From positions 1 through 64,000 of the forward strand of contig JABFGG010000007.1 of the NCBI GenBank assembly GCA_013112575.1: a stretch of 64,000 nucleotides of DNA. Reading direction: 5' to 3'. Source of the DNA: Chloroflexota bacterium. GTDB taxonomy: Bacteria; Chloroflexota; Anaerolineae; Anaerolineales; UBA11579. This document shows, one piece after another, positions 25,383 to 35,289 of this stretch. The position numbers and the translations under genes are program-made. The first letter of the stretch is position 1. Each line of letters starts with the position of its first letter. The notes under the pieces are model-generated. The model saw only the letters and a program-made list of their open reading frames with translations, made no database searches and was not told the DNA's origin.

Positions 25383-26291
25383 ATGTATCATCTTGCTGCG
25401 GCTCTACCCGCCGTACGCCGGGTGCGTATCCCCCTGAGCCGCGATCAGCTCGTATTGCTGATCGCGGCCATCAATGAGCTGATCCTGGGCCTAGACGTTT
25501 TACTGGCCCATAACATCAGCGGCACGATTGTTCCCCGCGAGTGGATTCCCATTATCTTTGGCTTCATCGCGGGGGCCATTTTGCTCATTGCCGGACTGAT
25601 CGCGCTGCGTAACCGTCGCATGGCCACCATCATGGCTTCTGTCGTGTTCCTCTCGAGCATGGTCGTCGGCTTACTAGGCTCGTATTTCCATTTTGTACGC
25701 GCTATCTTGCCATACGCACCCGCTGGCGAACGCATTGCCATTGACCTCTTCATCTTCGCTCCGCCCATCTTGGGTCCCTTGGCTTTCGCTGGTGTCGGTC
25801 TTTTAGGCCTCAGTGCTGCCTGGCTGGAAAAGCCCGCCGATAGCGGCACTCTCCAGTTGGGAGGCGGACGCAAACTCAAATTGCCTTACAGCAAAACCCG
25901 CGCCTACCTCTTCATTGTCAGCCTGGGCATTCTGGCTGCGCTCATCAGCAGTGTGCTGGACCATGCCCGCGGCGGCTTTGACAATCCCTGGTTTTGGCTG
26001 CCCACCCTGGTTGCCACCTTTGCCACTGTTGTCAGTTTTGGTCTCGGTTGGTTAGATCAGGAACAACGCACGCGCAACGACATATGGGTCTACATCGTTG
26101 CCATGTTACTGATGGCAGTGGTTGGTCTGATCGGAGCCTTACTCCACGTACAAACCAGCCTGACCAGTGACTTCCAATTCGTGGCCGAGCGTTTTCTACG
26201 AGGAGCACCTTTCCTGGCGCCTTTGCAGTTTGCAAACCTCGCTATGTTGGGTCTGGTCGTGTTACTGGATCCACAAGAAGAACAGGAATAA
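25383..26291 (+). CDS. Polytopic membrane protein, partner of octaheme cytochrome
   Basis: 302 aa with about eight hydrophobic helices. The N-terminus is basic (RRVRIPLSRDQ), the C-terminus acidic (DPQEEQE). It contains His residues within or beside helices (AHN, SYFHFVR, LDHARGG, LLHVQ) that could bind heme b, but no named motif is seen. The start is 3 nt after the cytochrome stop, so the two are surely co-expressed. Quinone or heme-b linkage between membrane and octaheme protein is inferred from the pairing alone. Confidence 0.75.
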   Translation: MYHLAAALPAVRRVRIPLSRDQLVLLIAAINELILGLDVLLAHNISGTIVPREWIPIIFGFIAGAILLIAGLIALRNRRMATIMASVVFLSSMVVGLLGSYFHFVRAILPYAPAGERIAIDLFIFAPPILGPLAFAGVGLLGLSAAWLEKPADSGTLQLGGGRKLKLPYSKTRAYLFIVSLGILAALISSVLDHARGGFDNPWFWLPTLVATFATVVSFGLGWLDQEQRTRNDIWVYIVAMLLMAVVGLIGALLHVQTSLTSDFQFVAERFLRGAPFLAPLQFANLAMLGLVVLLDPQEEQE

Positions 26292-26308
26292 ACTGCTTCA
26301 TTCACATC

Positions 26309-26342
26309 AAAAGAGCCGCTCAAATGAGCGGCTCTTTTCTTT
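26309..26342 (+). terminator. Terminator after cytochrome operon
   Basis: AAAAGAGCCGCTCA / TGAGCGGCTCTTTT, near-perfect 14-bp stem followed by CTTTTATC, 17 nt after the stop codon. A textbook intrinsic terminator, usable from both sides. Confidence 0.9.
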
Positions 26343-26362
26343 TATCTTGTCATTCCTCCCCC

Positions 26363-27355
26363 CTACAAATACACCGTACAGCCACCCTCCTCTAAATCCC
26401 CCACCCACTCTGGAACCTCATCCAGTTTGTTCCAGCGCAGGTCCAGCTTTTTCAAGGCAGGCAATCCGGCGACCCAATCAGGCAGCATCGTCAGGCGGTT
26501 CCCCCGCAGGTCAAGGAAACTTAGCTTCTCTAGCTCACCTAGAGCTTCGGGCAACTCTGGCAGTTGATTATTACGCAAGTCCAGATGCACAACACTCCTC
26601 AGCTTACCCAGAGCCCCAGGCAAACTTCGCAACTTGTTATTCATCGCATGCAGTTCATTGAGCTTCCCCAAATCACCAACAGCATCTGGCAAAGTGGTCA
26701 GTTGGTTGTTATAGATGCGCAACTCGCGCAGCTCTCCCAATTCCCCAACCCACTCCGGGACATCTGTAAACTGGTTGTGCGTAAAGTTGAGATAACGCAA
26801 TTGCCCAAGATTGGCTAATGAAGCTGGCAATGCGCTCAACTGGTTATTGCTCAAGTACAGGAAGTGTTTCAAACTTTTGAGATCGCCCAGGGCCTCAGTC
26901 ACTTCTATCAACGCATTATGCCCGGCATCCAGGATCTCCAGCTTTTCCAGGTTGCCAATGCTATCCGGCAGGGTCGTCAGGTCATTGGCATGGATGTAAA
27001 GCTCCCGCAATTGCTTTAGCTTTCCCAACTCCTCTGGCAATTCACCCAAGGGGTTCTCCCCAATGACCAGCTTCTGCAACCCCTTCATTTCCCACAACCA
27101 CCCAGGCAAAACGTCGAATTGGTTGGCGCGCAGTGCCAACACCCTTAGATTCTCTAACTTACTCAAGCTATCCGGCAATGTCTTCAATTGGTTCTGGTCA
27201 ATGTGCAGTTCTTCCAAATCGGATAACTCCTCCAACCAATCCGGCAATTCGTTTAGTTGATTATCATCCAGCACCAGCCTTGTAATCCCGCTGTTCTCTC
27301 TCAGCGATTCTGGGGTACTGGTCAGTCCTTGGTGGCTCAGGTCAATAGTCGTCAC
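26363..27355 (-). CDS. Leucine-rich repeat protein
   Basis: 330 aa made almost wholly of about thirteen leucine-rich repeats of 23 residues (pattern L-x-L-x-x-N-x-L-x-x-L-P-x-x-x-x-x-L-x-x-L), beginning at residue 4 and running to the end. No signal peptide, no membrane helix and no extra domain. Bacterial LRR arrays of this type act as binding scaffolds. The partner is unknown. It converges on the cytochrome operon and is transcribed from a promoter near the divergent serine hydrolase gene at 27427. Confidence 0.88.
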   Translation of the reverse strand: MTTIDLSHQGLTSTPESLRENSGITRLVLDDNQLNELPDWLEELSDLEELHIDQNQLKTLPDSLSKLENLRVLALRANQFDVLPGWLWEMKGLQKLVIGENPLGELPEELGKLKQLRELYIHANDLTTLPDSIGNLEKLEILDAGHNALIEVTEALGDLKSLKHFLYLSNNQLSALPASLANLGQLRYLNFTHNQFTDVPEWVGELGELRELRIYNNQLTTLPDAVGDLGKLNELHAMNNKLRSLPGALGKLRSVVHLDLRNNQLPELPEALGELEKLSFLDLRGNRLTMLPDWVAGLPALKKLDLRWNKLDEVPEWVGDLEEGGCTVYL

Positions 27356-27426
27356 ACTCTCTCCTTAGACAGCAACAAAATCATTTATCAGATTGTATAC
27401 CCTGGTAGTAACATTTTGGAGCATTC

Positions 27427-28515
27427 ATGAAAACTTATCAAAAAATCCTCGTCCTGTTGACCTTGACTTTTACTCTTCTGGCAGCCTGTGAGTCGCCCCG
27501 CGCCCGTAGCCTTGCTGCTTCTTCACCAGAAAGCGATACTAATTGGGATGCCGTCACTGCCGCCATTGATTCCTCCGAGTTGAATGACCTCACCGTGCTG
27601 GTCGGCACACATGATGGCATCGTCTTCTCCTATTCCAAGGGACGCTCAACCCCCGACACTGTTTACAAATTGGCCTCCTCCTCCAAATGGCTCAGCGCCG
27701 CTGCCATCATGCAATTGGTCGAGCAAGACATCCTTGCCCTTGATGACCACCCACAGGACCATATTCCCTGGTGGACAGACGCCCCCAACGACCCCCGCAG
27801 CCAGATAACCCTCCAACATCTACTCTCATTCACCTCCGGCTTCACTGGCCGCGTCTTCACCGTCAACTGTGCTGGCGACCCCGATGTCACTTTGGAGGAA
27901 TGTGCAAAGGTCATGTATGAAGCCCAATTCGAATATGCTCCCGGTGAAACTTATTATTACAGCAACGCCCACTTGCACATCGCTGCCGTCATGGCCGAAT
28001 ACGCTACAGACCAGCCCTTTGCCACCATCTTTGATGAACAACTGGCCCAGCCGCTGGATTTGCAAGACACAGCCTTATTGCACCCCAGTGTACAGAATCC
28101 CCGTCCCGCGGGTGGCGGCGAAGGCACCGCCAATGAATACGCCACCTTTTTGCAGGCCCTGCTCGACCAAGAACTTCTGGCCGCTTCTTTTGATCTCATG
28201 GCAAAAGACTACGTTGGCTCAGAAACTGACATTATTTATTCCCCGCTCACCAACCAGGGTTACGAATGGCATTACGGCTTCGGCCAATGGCGCGAGTGTC
28301 TCTCTGCCACCTGGCAACCGCAATGTGACGAAGAGATCATAGTCTCCAGCGCTGGGGCTTTCGGCTTTTACCCTTACCTCAACGTCAACAAAGGCTATTA
28401 TGTGGTCATCGCCCGCCAGGAACCCTTTGGCCTCTTCACTAATGCCAGCGGCCGCAGCGTGGAATTTGGTCTTACCCTCCGCCCCCTCATCGAAAGCGCT
28501 TTAGGTTTGGATTGA
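27427..28515 (+). CDS. Beta-lactamase-family serine hydrolase, lipoprotein
   Basis: 362 aa. Signal peptide with lipobox LLAAC (Cys20). The class C/DD-peptidase-like fold is indicated by SSSK near residue 83 (Ser-x-x-Lys nucleophile motif) and YSN near 179 (second motif). The third motif, normally HxG or KTG, may be SSAGAFGF near 308, which is altered. Such proteins are esterases or peptidases more often than true beta-lactamases. Anchored outside the cytoplasmic membrane. GGAG lies before the ATG. Single gene, followed by a convergent lipoprotein. Confidence 0.85.
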   Translation: MKTYQKILVLLTLTFTLLAACESPRARSLAASSPESDTNWDAVTAAIDSSELNDLTVLVGTHDGIVFSYSKGRSTPDTVYKLASSSKWLSAAAIMQLVEQDILALDDHPQDHIPWWTDAPNDPRSQITLQHLLSFTSGFTGRVFTVNCAGDPDVTLEECAKVMYEAQFEYAPGETYYYSNAHLHIAAVMAEYATDQPFATIFDEQLAQPLDLQDTALLHPSVQNPRPAGGGEGTANEYATFLQALLDQELLAASFDLMAKDYVGSETDIIYSPLTNQGYEWHYGFGQWRECLSATWQPQCDEEIIVSSAGAFGFYPYLNVNKGYYVVIARQEPFGLFTNASGRSVEFGLTLRPLIESALGLD

Positions 28516-28628
28516 AATTGGGGAAGGCACGCCACCTCTTGTTATCTGTAAAGATTCACCGTCCTATGCAGCAGAACTCCCCAAGAACAGGACATAGGTG
28601 GTAAATTGTTGCATATCAACCATAATCT

Positions 28629-29327
28629 TTAGCTTCCGCGAGCCTGCCCAATATCAGCTACCAGGTTGCAATCAATCAAATCGCCAGTCGGTTCCCCCTC
28701 ATAGGGTTCAAAAAACTTTAGCGATGTGAGCATATGCTGCCAGAGCCCAAACACAAGTTCATGAAGCCGACTTGAATTGATTTGATTTTCATCGTACGGT
28801 TCCGCGGTAATGGTATACGCCAGCCCTTGATAGGCAAAAAACATCATTCGCTTTGCGGAATTCTCTTCAACTGCACTGTATTGCACGGCTTCCTGCCCGG
28901 CAATGCTTACAATTTCCTGGATCAAGACGGTATCTTCACGAAAGTTGATTTGCCGATAGTCGCGGGCGATCTGCTCTGCACTTCGCCCGTTACTCTCTTC
29001 TACAAATATACCCAGCGCAGGGAAGCCCGTTTCCTGGCTACCAAAGGCTTCACCAATAAAAAACACTCCAGTTGGACGGACATGAGGAGTGTACCCATAA
29101 GGCAGTAGCAAACAATACCCGTAAGGGGGATATTTGAAGGCCACCAATTCATCATTGGACGGCAGACAACGTTCTTCATCCGTGAGTGTGGGTGTAGGCA
29201 CAAAGACTGTATCTGTTGGAGTGGAAAACTCTGGAAGAATAGCCTCCGTGGGAGTTGGCTCGGATGGTATTGGCAAAAAACTACACGCCAGAGTAAACCA
29301 TAGAATCAACGCAAATTTACGAAACAT
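28629..29327 (-). CDS. Putative lipoprotein
   Basis: 232 aa from the ATG at 29327 (GGAGG upstream). The first 16 residues form a signal with LACSF, so Cys15 is the likely lipid site. A Thr/Pro-rich linker follows (PSEPTPTEA, TPTDTVFVPTPTLTDEE). The body contains a YPPYGYCLLLPYGYTPHV stretch, an acidic EESNGRSAEQIARDY helix and a final strand region ending LTSLKFFEPYEGEP. No catalytic motif. A related style of lipoprotein occurs at 42425 and 50158. Role unknown. Confidence 0.7.
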   Translation of the reverse strand: MFRKFALILWFTLACSFLPIPSEPTPTEAILPEFSTPTDTVFVPTPTLTDEERCLPSNDELVAFKYPPYGYCLLLPYGYTPHVRPTGVFFIGEAFGSQETGFPALGIFVEESNGRSAEQIARDYRQINFREDTVLIQEIVSIAGQEAVQYSAVEENSAKRMMFFAYQGLAYTITAEPYDENQINSSRLHELVFGLWQHMLTSLKFFEPYEGEPTGDLIDCNLVADIGQARGS

Positions 29328-29469
29328 CAATTTCCTCCAGATCAGGCGATAATAATATCCTGTATCTTGATTTTATTAGTAGACGTTGTGCCGAGGAAAG
29401 ATGTTCCCCAATCAAAAAAGCATTTGTGTTATTCTTTCCATTCGTGATTAAACCAAACTGCCTCGAAAA

Positions 29470-31860
29470 TTACTGTTCATACTCCAACGCCGCCTGCACC
29501 GCTTCAAAAGCATCCACGATGCCATAGCCGTACACGTTGTTGCGCTCCCCATCATCCGCCCCACACAGGTCATTCGCCTGCTTATACTCTGCCGTATCGA
29601 TCAGGATCTGCTCCGTCGCATCGATGTCGCCGATCAACTCCGGGTTAGCCGACCACATCAAAGCCACCACCCCTGCCACGTGCGGCCCTGCCATCGACGT
29701 CCCCGGGAAATAAGCATAAGAATTATTGGGGATGCTGGAATATACATTGTCCCCCGGCGCAGTGATGTCGGGTTTGAGATTACCGCTACCGTCAAATAAC
29801 ACTGGCCCGCGGCTGCTGAAGCCGGTGATCACACCGCTTTCATTGATCGCGCCCACCGAAAATGCCTGATCCGCGGTTGCAGGCACCCCAATTGTCGAGC
29901 AGGTAGGTCCGCTGTTGCCGGCAGACACCACCATCATCTGTCCTGCATTACGCAAATGCTCGATTGCGATCGGCATGGTGAAGCCGTCACACCCCTCTTC
30001 CGGCGGACAACCCCATGAGTTATTTGTCACGTGCGCCCCGCGTGTCACGTCCCCATCCGTGAAAGCATCCCCACCAATCGGGAAAGGCGCGAACAGAAAC
30101 TCCATACAGGCGATGTAGTCCGACACGCGTCCCCGGTTGGTGGGCAGATTGCGGCAGGCAATCCAGTTAGCCCCCGGCGCCACACCGATGCCATCCTGGC
30201 CAATGCTGGTACCCAATGTATGGGTTCCGTGCCCCCCGGTATAAGCCGGAACCGGTGAACCCCAGCGCGGATCGAACCAGGTGTAGTCATGGTTACCCTC
30301 TGCACCCAGGTATTGTGAACGCACCGCCGGATGTTCCCAGTCCACACCCGAGTCAGCATTGCCCATGATGATGCCCTCACCCTCGATGCTAAGTTCCTCC
30401 CACACTCTGTCCGCATCGATGCGGTCGATGCCCCAGGGCAAGCCACCGAAAGGCGGTGATGGAGAAGCCGACACTTCATCCAATAAAGAACCGCTCCCAA
30501 TGGGATGAATAGGCCGCACCAGGTAATCATTCAAAACGTAATCCACATCTGGATGGCTGGCGATCTGCCAGCGTGTAAACACATTTCCTCGCACGGCTAT
30601 ACTGTTCACCAGATAGTAGGGCGTGTACTCCACACCGCGTTCGTCCAGCCAGGCACGCAGCTCACTTTGCGTACTTGCTGCATGGGCCGTTAATTGCTGA
30701 TACACTCCCCCCCTGCGTTCGTCATAATCTTCAATACTTTGCGCCGCAGAGCTATCTGCTTGCTCCTTCAGCACCACAATGATCGCTTCCGGCTGTAAAC
30801 CCGGCTGCCCGACGAGGAAATATAAAGCCAAAACCACCAATGCGGTAAAGGCCAATATCGGTGCTGTAATCACCCCGCTCAGTTTCCCTAGTGGTTTGCG
30901 CGCCACCAATAACACGATTGCAACCAACCCCGATACCAACAACGCAATCACTACTGCCGCCGAATAGGGTAGCAACACCACATCCAGCATAAAATCAACT
31001 TCAACACCGTTGGTGAACGCCAGCCCCAGGCCATAGGTGACAGCCAACAGGTCAGTCACAGGCCACACACCCTCCCCGTTCTTCTCTTTTTGACTGATCG
31101 TGAACACGGTCCCGACTAATAAGCCCAACAACAGCCAACCGGTTCGCAGGAAGCCCAACTGCGCAGCGAAGTGATAGGGAGCCAGTACCGGCAACAACAA
31201 CACCACGAACCACACATAGCCAATACTCAACCACGGTCGTCGCTTTGGCAAGTCGGGTTCGTAATGGAACAAAGCACTCACGATCAAAGCTGTGGCCATC
31301 CCAAAACCAATCCCGTTACCCAGTGCCACTACCAACTCCGTGAAACGCCCCAAAGCCCCAAACAGCACCCAGCCCACTGACAGCAACACCCCCACAGTCA
31401 GCGCTACCCAGCGCTGTGACCAGGGCATACCAACCCTGTGATAGCCACTCACGAAAAATATCATCAGGCCATAAACAATGGCAACCAGAGGCAAAATAAA
31501 ATCCGGGATACCGGGGAAGGGTTGGCTGGCCTCAAAGGCTCCCACGATGCCTGTCACCAGCGTGTAACCTGCCAGTATGGCGAACATACGCGTGATCCCG
31601 CGCCACTTGTTATAGCGGCTTTGGTCCTTGGGCAAAAAGAAACCAATACCCGCCGGGATAGCAAACAATATAGCACTCAGCACTGTGCTACCGATAGCAG
31701 CAGCGATTCCAGGAACAAAGCCGAGCGTGAGATTGATCAGCCATTGCCCAAAGAAAAGCACACCGCAGAAAGCCACCAGCACCACCCCGGCCGTGGCGAT
31801 TTGCCAGTTGTTGGCGTTATATGAGTTTGTGAGTTTGTTTTGGGTCGTAGTTTCGTCCAT
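29470..31860 (-). CDS. Subtilisin-like protease with N-terminal polytopic membrane domain
   Basis: 796 aa. Residues 15-370 carry about ten transmembrane helices. Residues 370-455 look like an inhibitor I9 prodomain ([11 protein letters not shown]..., [19 protein letters not shown]). The S8 catalytic domain follows: Asp in [12 protein letters not shown] near 503, His in GGHGTHTLG near 545, Ser in [11 protein letters not shown] near 721. All three catalytic residues are present. Most subtilases have a simple signal peptide; here the enzyme is fixed to a large membrane domain, with the protease presumably outside. Substrate unknown. Confidence 0.9.
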   Translation of the reverse strand: MDETTTQNKLTNSYNANNWQIATAGVVLVAFCGVLFFGQWLINLTLGFVPGIAAAIGSTVLSAILFAIPAGIGFFLPKDQSRYNKWRGITRMFAILAGYTLVTGIVGAFEASQPFPGIPDFILPLVAIVYGLMIFFVSGYHRVGMPWSQRWVALTVGVLLSVGWVLFGALGRFTELVVALGNGIGFGMATALIVSALFHYEPDLPKRRPWLSIGYVWFVVLLLPVLAPYHFAAQLGFLRTGWLLLGLLVGTVFTISQKEKNGEGVWPVTDLLAVTYGLGLAFTNGVEVDFMLDVVLLPYSAAVVIALLVSGLVAIVLLVARKPLGKLSGVITAPILAFTALVVLALYFLVGQPGLQPEAIIVVLKEQADSSAAQSIEDYDERRGGVYQQLTAHAASTQSELRAWLDERGVEYTPYYLVNSIAVRGNVFTRWQIASHPDVDYVLNDYLVRPIHPIGSGSLLDEVSASPSPPFGGLPWGIDRIDADRVWEELSIEGEGIIMGNADSGVDWEHPAVRSQYLGAEGNHDYTWFDPRWGSPVPAYTGGHGTHTLGTSIGQDGIGVAPGANWIACRNLPTNRGRVSDYIACMEFLFAPFPIGGDAFTDGDVTRGAHVTNNSWGCPPEEGCDGFTMPIAIEHLRNAGQMMVVSAGNSGPTCSTIGVPATADQAFSVGAINESGVITGFSSRGPVLFDGSGNLKPDITAPGDNVYSSIPNNSYAYFPGTSMAGPHVAGVVALMWSANPELIGDIDATEQILIDTAEYKQANDLCGADDGERNNVYGYGIVDAFEAVQAALEYEQ

Positions 31861-31942
31861 GGAGAAATTTTACCGCTTTCAGACGATTACCCCAGGAAAT
31901 GTAGGGGCAGGTTTGAAACTCAACCCTATCTCAAATGAATTA

Positions 31943-34324
31943 TTACCATCGCCGCCGCACAACCGCCAACGGCAGGAAAACCAACGCCCCGAGCATTCCA
32001 AAACAGCCCCCATCAAAAATGGACACGCTGACTTCACTATCCACCAGCACTGGCTCTTCTGCTGCCACCTGGCTTTCGCCGAGTGAGCCCTCTTCCTCAG
32101 GGGCCTCGAACTCCGGCACATCCACAGGCGGCACGTCTTCGTCGGCAGCCACAACTTCATAGGCCACACCGTCCGCCAGGGCGATGACACGATCACCCAG
32201 GGCAAAGGCTGCGGCCAGTTCTGGGCTGGCAGCTACCAGCTCAAAGTAGTCATCCGACAAGAATGCCACTCTGGTAGTCAGCATCTCGGGGTCGTAGGCG
32301 GTGTCGATCCACACGCCGTTATTGAACACGAAGGTGTGGGCCCCCACATTACGCACCACTTCATCTACGGTGATGCCTTCAACAATCATGGGCTCGTTTG
32401 ACGGAGCTTCAGCATTGGACATGGCCCCTTGCTCGGCGGCTTCCTCAACCGCGTCCTGCCCGAAGGACGGCGCAGCGGGCATAGCTTCCATTTCATCCAA
32501 AGCCTCACCCGCAATACGGTCTTGCTCTTCCTGGCCGAGTGGGGCCGGTTCCGTCACCAGGTAGGAGGTGTAGGGCGTGACGATGCCATAGCGGATGCTC
32601 AGGCGCACCACCTGTTCGATGGTCTCCTCATCCGGCCCTTCCAGGCGGATTTGGTTGAGCAGATGGCCGATCTTACGCGTGGCCCACAGGCGCGGCAGGG
32701 TTTCAAAGACGTCCTTGCTACTGCGGCTGTCGCCTGCAAAGCGTTGTTCAGGGAAATCAAAGACCTGGGTCTGGCCGTTGACCACACCTTTTAATTCCAC
32801 ATCCACAAAACCGGCGCCCTTGTAACGACCCACCACGATAACCTGCGAACCGCTGAACAGGTCGGGCAGGGGGTTGGGGTACAGGTCGTAGACTGTGATG
32901 TTGCCGAAATTCAGTTGCAGGTCGGTCAAAACGGGTGTGCGAATCTTCTCGTAGAAAGCGGAAATGGTTTCGTCGAGGCGCTCGCCGGGCAGCACGTAGC
33001 CGCTGGTTCCGGCATGCGATTGGGCCAGTGAGTCCAAAAGGAAAGTGTCCACGTCAAAGCCCACACCAAAGGCGAACAGGCGCACGTTGGGGGTCACCGA
33101 ACGCTCGAAGTTGGCCAGGATGCGGTCGGTTTCAGTGACGCCCTCGGTGGGCAGGCCGTCGGTCATGAAGATGACGTAGGTGGGCCGTTCATTATCGGCC
33201 ATGTAGGCAGCCTCGGTGAGGGCGCGGTTGATATCGGTACTGCCGATGGCGAATTGTTCGTCCACCCAGCGCACGGCCTCATTGGCTTCCTCGGCGGGGC
33301 GCAACTCATCGGAATAGCTCTCGATGCCGGTGCTGAAAGTGATGATGTTGAAGCGGTCCTCATCGTTGAGGTTGCGCAGGATGAAGCGCAGGGCTTCCTG
33401 GGCCTGCTCGAATTTGCCGTCCCAGTCCATACTGCCGGATTTGTCCAGCACGAGGATGACGTCTTTGGGGAAAGCATCCGGCTCAACATCGGGGCGGGGG
33501 GCCAGCAGGGCCATGAAAAAGCCGTCTCCATCCTCATCGCTGGGGTCGCGGTAGCTCAACAGGTGGAAGGCCTCGGCCTCACCAATGGAGTAGTACAGCG
33601 CAAAATCGCTGTCGGGTTTGACGTCAAAATCCTCGTAGCCGGCGCGGATGTGGTTGGGGCTTTCGTTGACCACGTCGACGCGGTGTGTGGGTGAGTAGGC
33701 GGTGCGGATGCGTTCGTTGGAGCGCACGTCGACGCTGATGCTGACGTTTTCCAGCGGCTCCACGGAGAATTTCTCGGTGTTGAGGGGGTAGACGTATTTG
33801 ACCAGGCCGCCCTCGGCGGTGAGGGGCTGGCTGTATTCGAGTTCGATGCGGCGTTCCCCGTCCGGGGGGATGGGGAAGATGGAGGCTTTGACGGCGCCCT
33901 GGCCCACGTATTCCAGCAGGGCGGGGTCGATCATCTGGCGGACGATCTCTTCGTAGGTGGCACGGGCTTCTTCGGCGCTGAGCACTTCGCCCTGCACGGG
34001 TTCGCCATCGATCCACAGGGTGACCTCGGTGACGGTGGCGTCGGTGGGGATGGGGAAGATGTAGGTGCCTTCGAGCTGCCAGTCGTTGGGGTTGTGGAAG
34101 ACCTGGTCGACGCGGGTGACGGCGATCTGGTCCTGGATGGTGACGTTGACGCGGTGGTAGCGGATGTTAAGCTGCTCGATGGGGAATGGCTGGCAATCTT
34201 CCCAGGGCTGGCAGGGGATGGGCGGCTCGGGGATGATGATGCCATCGGCCAGGGCGGCTGTGGGCAGGGCCAGTGTGGCGAGCAGGATAAAGAGGGATAT
34301 GGTGATAAGTTTTGAGCGGGGCAT
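31943..34324 (-). CDS. VIT and von Willebrand A domain surface protein
   Basis: 793 aa. Signal peptide (1-26, ending ALAD). The VIT domain covers about 45-175 (YHRVNVTIQDQIAVTRVDQVFHN). The vWA domain begins at VILVLDKSGSMDW near residue 290 with an intact DxSGS metal site and TDGLPTEG later, so it can bind a divalent cation and a ligand. The C-terminus has one hydrophobic helix followed by RRRW, which would hold it in the membrane. This build is like inter-alpha-trypsin inhibitor heavy chains. AGGAG precedes the ATG. Confidence 0.9.
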   Translation of the reverse strand: MPRSKLITISLFILLATLALPTAALADGIIIPEPPIPCQPWEDCQPFPIEQLNIRYHRVNVTIQDQIAVTRVDQVFHNPNDWQLEGTYIFPIPTDATVTEVTLWIDGEPVQGEVLSAEEARATYEEIVRQMIDPALLEYVGQGAVKASIFPIPPDGERRIELEYSQPLTAEGGLVKYVYPLNTEKFSVEPLENVSISVDVRSNERIRTAYSPTHRVDVVNESPNHIRAGYEDFDVKPDSDFALYYSIGEAEAFHLLSYRDPSDEDGDGFFMALLAPRPDVEPDAFPKDVILVLDKSGSMDWDGKFEQAQEALRFILRNLNDEDRFNIITFSTGIESYSDELRPAEEANEAVRWVDEQFAIGSTDINRALTEAAYMADNERPTYVIFMTDGLPTEGVTETDRILANFERSVTPNVRLFAFGVGFDVDTFLLDSLAQSHAGTSGYVLPGERLDETISAFYEKIRTPVLTDLQLNFGNITVYDLYPNPLPDLFSGSQVIVVGRYKGAGFVDVELKGVVNGQTQVFDFPEQRFAGDSRSSKDVFETLPRLWATRKIGHLLNQIRLEGPDEETIEQVVRLSIRYGIVTPYTSYLVTEPAPLGQEEQDRIAGEALDEMEAMPAAPSFGQDAVEEAAEQGAMSNAEAPSNEPMIVEGITVDEVVRNVGAHTFVFNNGVWIDTAYDPEMLTTRVAFLSDDYFELVAASPELAAAFALGDRVIALADGVAYEVVAADEDVPPVDVPEFEAPEEEGSLGESQVAAEEPVLVDSEVSVSIFDGGCFGMLGALVFLPLAVVRRRW

Positions 34325-34385
34325 AGCGTTCTCCTATTGTGAGGCGATATGTTTAGAACGCTGTAGTTATGGAATTTGTTCCCTA

Positions 34386-34451
34386 CGAAACAGCAAAGCT
34401 GTTTCGTTTAAGAGTTTACGGTCAAACTTGCAGTTTGCCTCCGTAAACTCT
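34386..34451. repeat. Two adjacent palindromes in spacer
   Basis: CGAAACAGC-AAA-GCTGTTTCG (34386-34406) and a nested hairpin AGAGTTTACGG...CCGTAAACTCT (34411-34451) whose loop holds CAAACT-TGC-AGTTTG. They resemble the AGAGTTTGC palindromes at 39231 and 39398. They occupy part of the 422-bp gene-free stretch 34325-34746, with short TAATGTA motifs and the direct repeat described separately. Confidence 0.6.
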
Positions 34452-34560
34452 ACGACGCATTAGTTAACCACCTAGTTAATGTACTTAATGTAGGGTATGT
34501 AGGGTGTTTGTAGGGGGTGGGTACTAGGACCGCCAGATGTGGGCTTGGGTGAACTCAAAC

Positions 34561-34637
34561 GGCGTATGCGGGGGTTGTGAGGGGAAAAAGCTGCGAAAAA
34601 GGGTGAATTAATGTACCCGTATGTATGCTTAATGTAC
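34561..34637 (+). repeat. Direct repeat A, left of SnoaL/TetR module
   Basis: A stretch of about 77 bp with GGGGGTTGTGA, GGGTGAATTAATG and TACCCGTATG, matched by a diverged copy at 35945-36019 in the same orientation. The two copies bracket the SnoaL-like and TetR genes. Confidence 0.55.
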
Positions 34638-34661
34638 CTCGTGGATTCAAGCAGCAAGTGC

Positions 34662-34691
34662 AAAAAAGAGCGGTGTTTACCGCTCTTTTTT
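34662..34691 (-). terminator. Terminator after SnoaL-like gene
   Basis: GAGCGGT-GTTT-ACCGCTC with A-tract and T-tract on either side (AAAAAAGAGCGG...CGCTCTTTTTT). It lies 56 nt beyond the SnoaL-like stop on the minus strand and would work in both directions. Confidence 0.85.
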
Positions 34692-34746
34692 AAATCGGGG
34701 GGGTAAGAAATGTGGTGGGAGTGGGGAGCAATGGATCCCAGTACTG

Positions 34747-35226
34747 TTAAAAAACCCCGTTCGGGTTTCGGATGGCGCCTCCGGTCATCAAAGCATAGAA
34801 GCGCATGAATCCGTCAAGCGATTGAACTGCATCCCAGTGCTCAACAAGCTCTCCATCTTCGATCCTCCAAATATCTACGATATTCAATCCTTTCTTATCA
34901 TTTCCGCGGTGTGCTTCTCGAAGCGTTGCATGTGAGTGCAAGATGACATAATCGCCATCCACAAATATGTGTTTCACATCATAGGTGAAGTCCGGATATG
35001 TTTTTAAAAATTGCTGGACATACCCAATCACACCATTGATGCCATCCGGGATGTTGCGGTTGTGCTGAAGGTAGGTTGTGTTGCCAAATCGTTCCTTGAT
35101 GTAGTCGAAATCGTGGTTGTTCATGATGTGCTGAACAAAATCGACGACCAGGCTGGCGTTTTCCAATTCCTGGCTCGACCAATCGTCTTTCTTTAATGAT
35201 TCGAAATCGATCTTCAAGGTGTTCAT
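34747..35226 (-). CDS. SnoaL-like (NTF2-fold) protein
   Basis: 159 aa. Contains VDFVQHIMNNHDFDYIKERFGN, GINGVIGYVQQFLKTYPDFTYDVKHIFVDGDYVILH and IVDIWRIEDGELVEHWDAVQ, the standard pattern of SnoaL/polyketide-cyclase-like NTF2 folds. The His-Trp-Asp end is typical. Such proteins bind small ligands or act as isomerases or hydrolases. AAGGAG lies before the ATG. It is under a palindromic site (35254) that matches one upstream of the TetR gene, so TetR probably represses both. Confidence 0.85.
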   Translation of the reverse strand: MNTLKIDFESLKKDDWSSQELENASLVVDFVQHIMNNHDFDYIKERFGNTTYLQHNRNIPDGINGVIGYVQQFLKTYPDFTYDVKHIFVDGDYVILHSHATLREAHRGNDKKGLNIVDIWRIEDGELVEHWDAVQSLDGFMRFYALMTGGAIRNPNGVF

Positions 35227-35253
35227 GTGTGTCTCCTTATGGTTAGCGCGCTA

Positions 35254-35269
35254 GACTGAGCGCTCAGTC
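35254..35269. promoter_or_regulatory. TetR operator candidate upstream of SnoaL-like gene
   Basis: GACTGAGCGCTCAGTC, a perfect 16-bp palindrome, 28 nt upstream of the SnoaL-like start. Its 16 bases differ by one from the centre of the site at 35873, which lies upstream of the TetR gene. Confidence 0.75.
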
Positions 35270-35289
35270 AAGCAATATCAAAAAAAATT

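Noticed and set aside
33624..34245. Arg/Pro/Ser-rich ORFs on the minus strand inside the VIT/vWA gene
   Set aside because: Out-of-frame shadows of a GC-rich gene; the main frame has signal peptide, VIT and vWA motifs.
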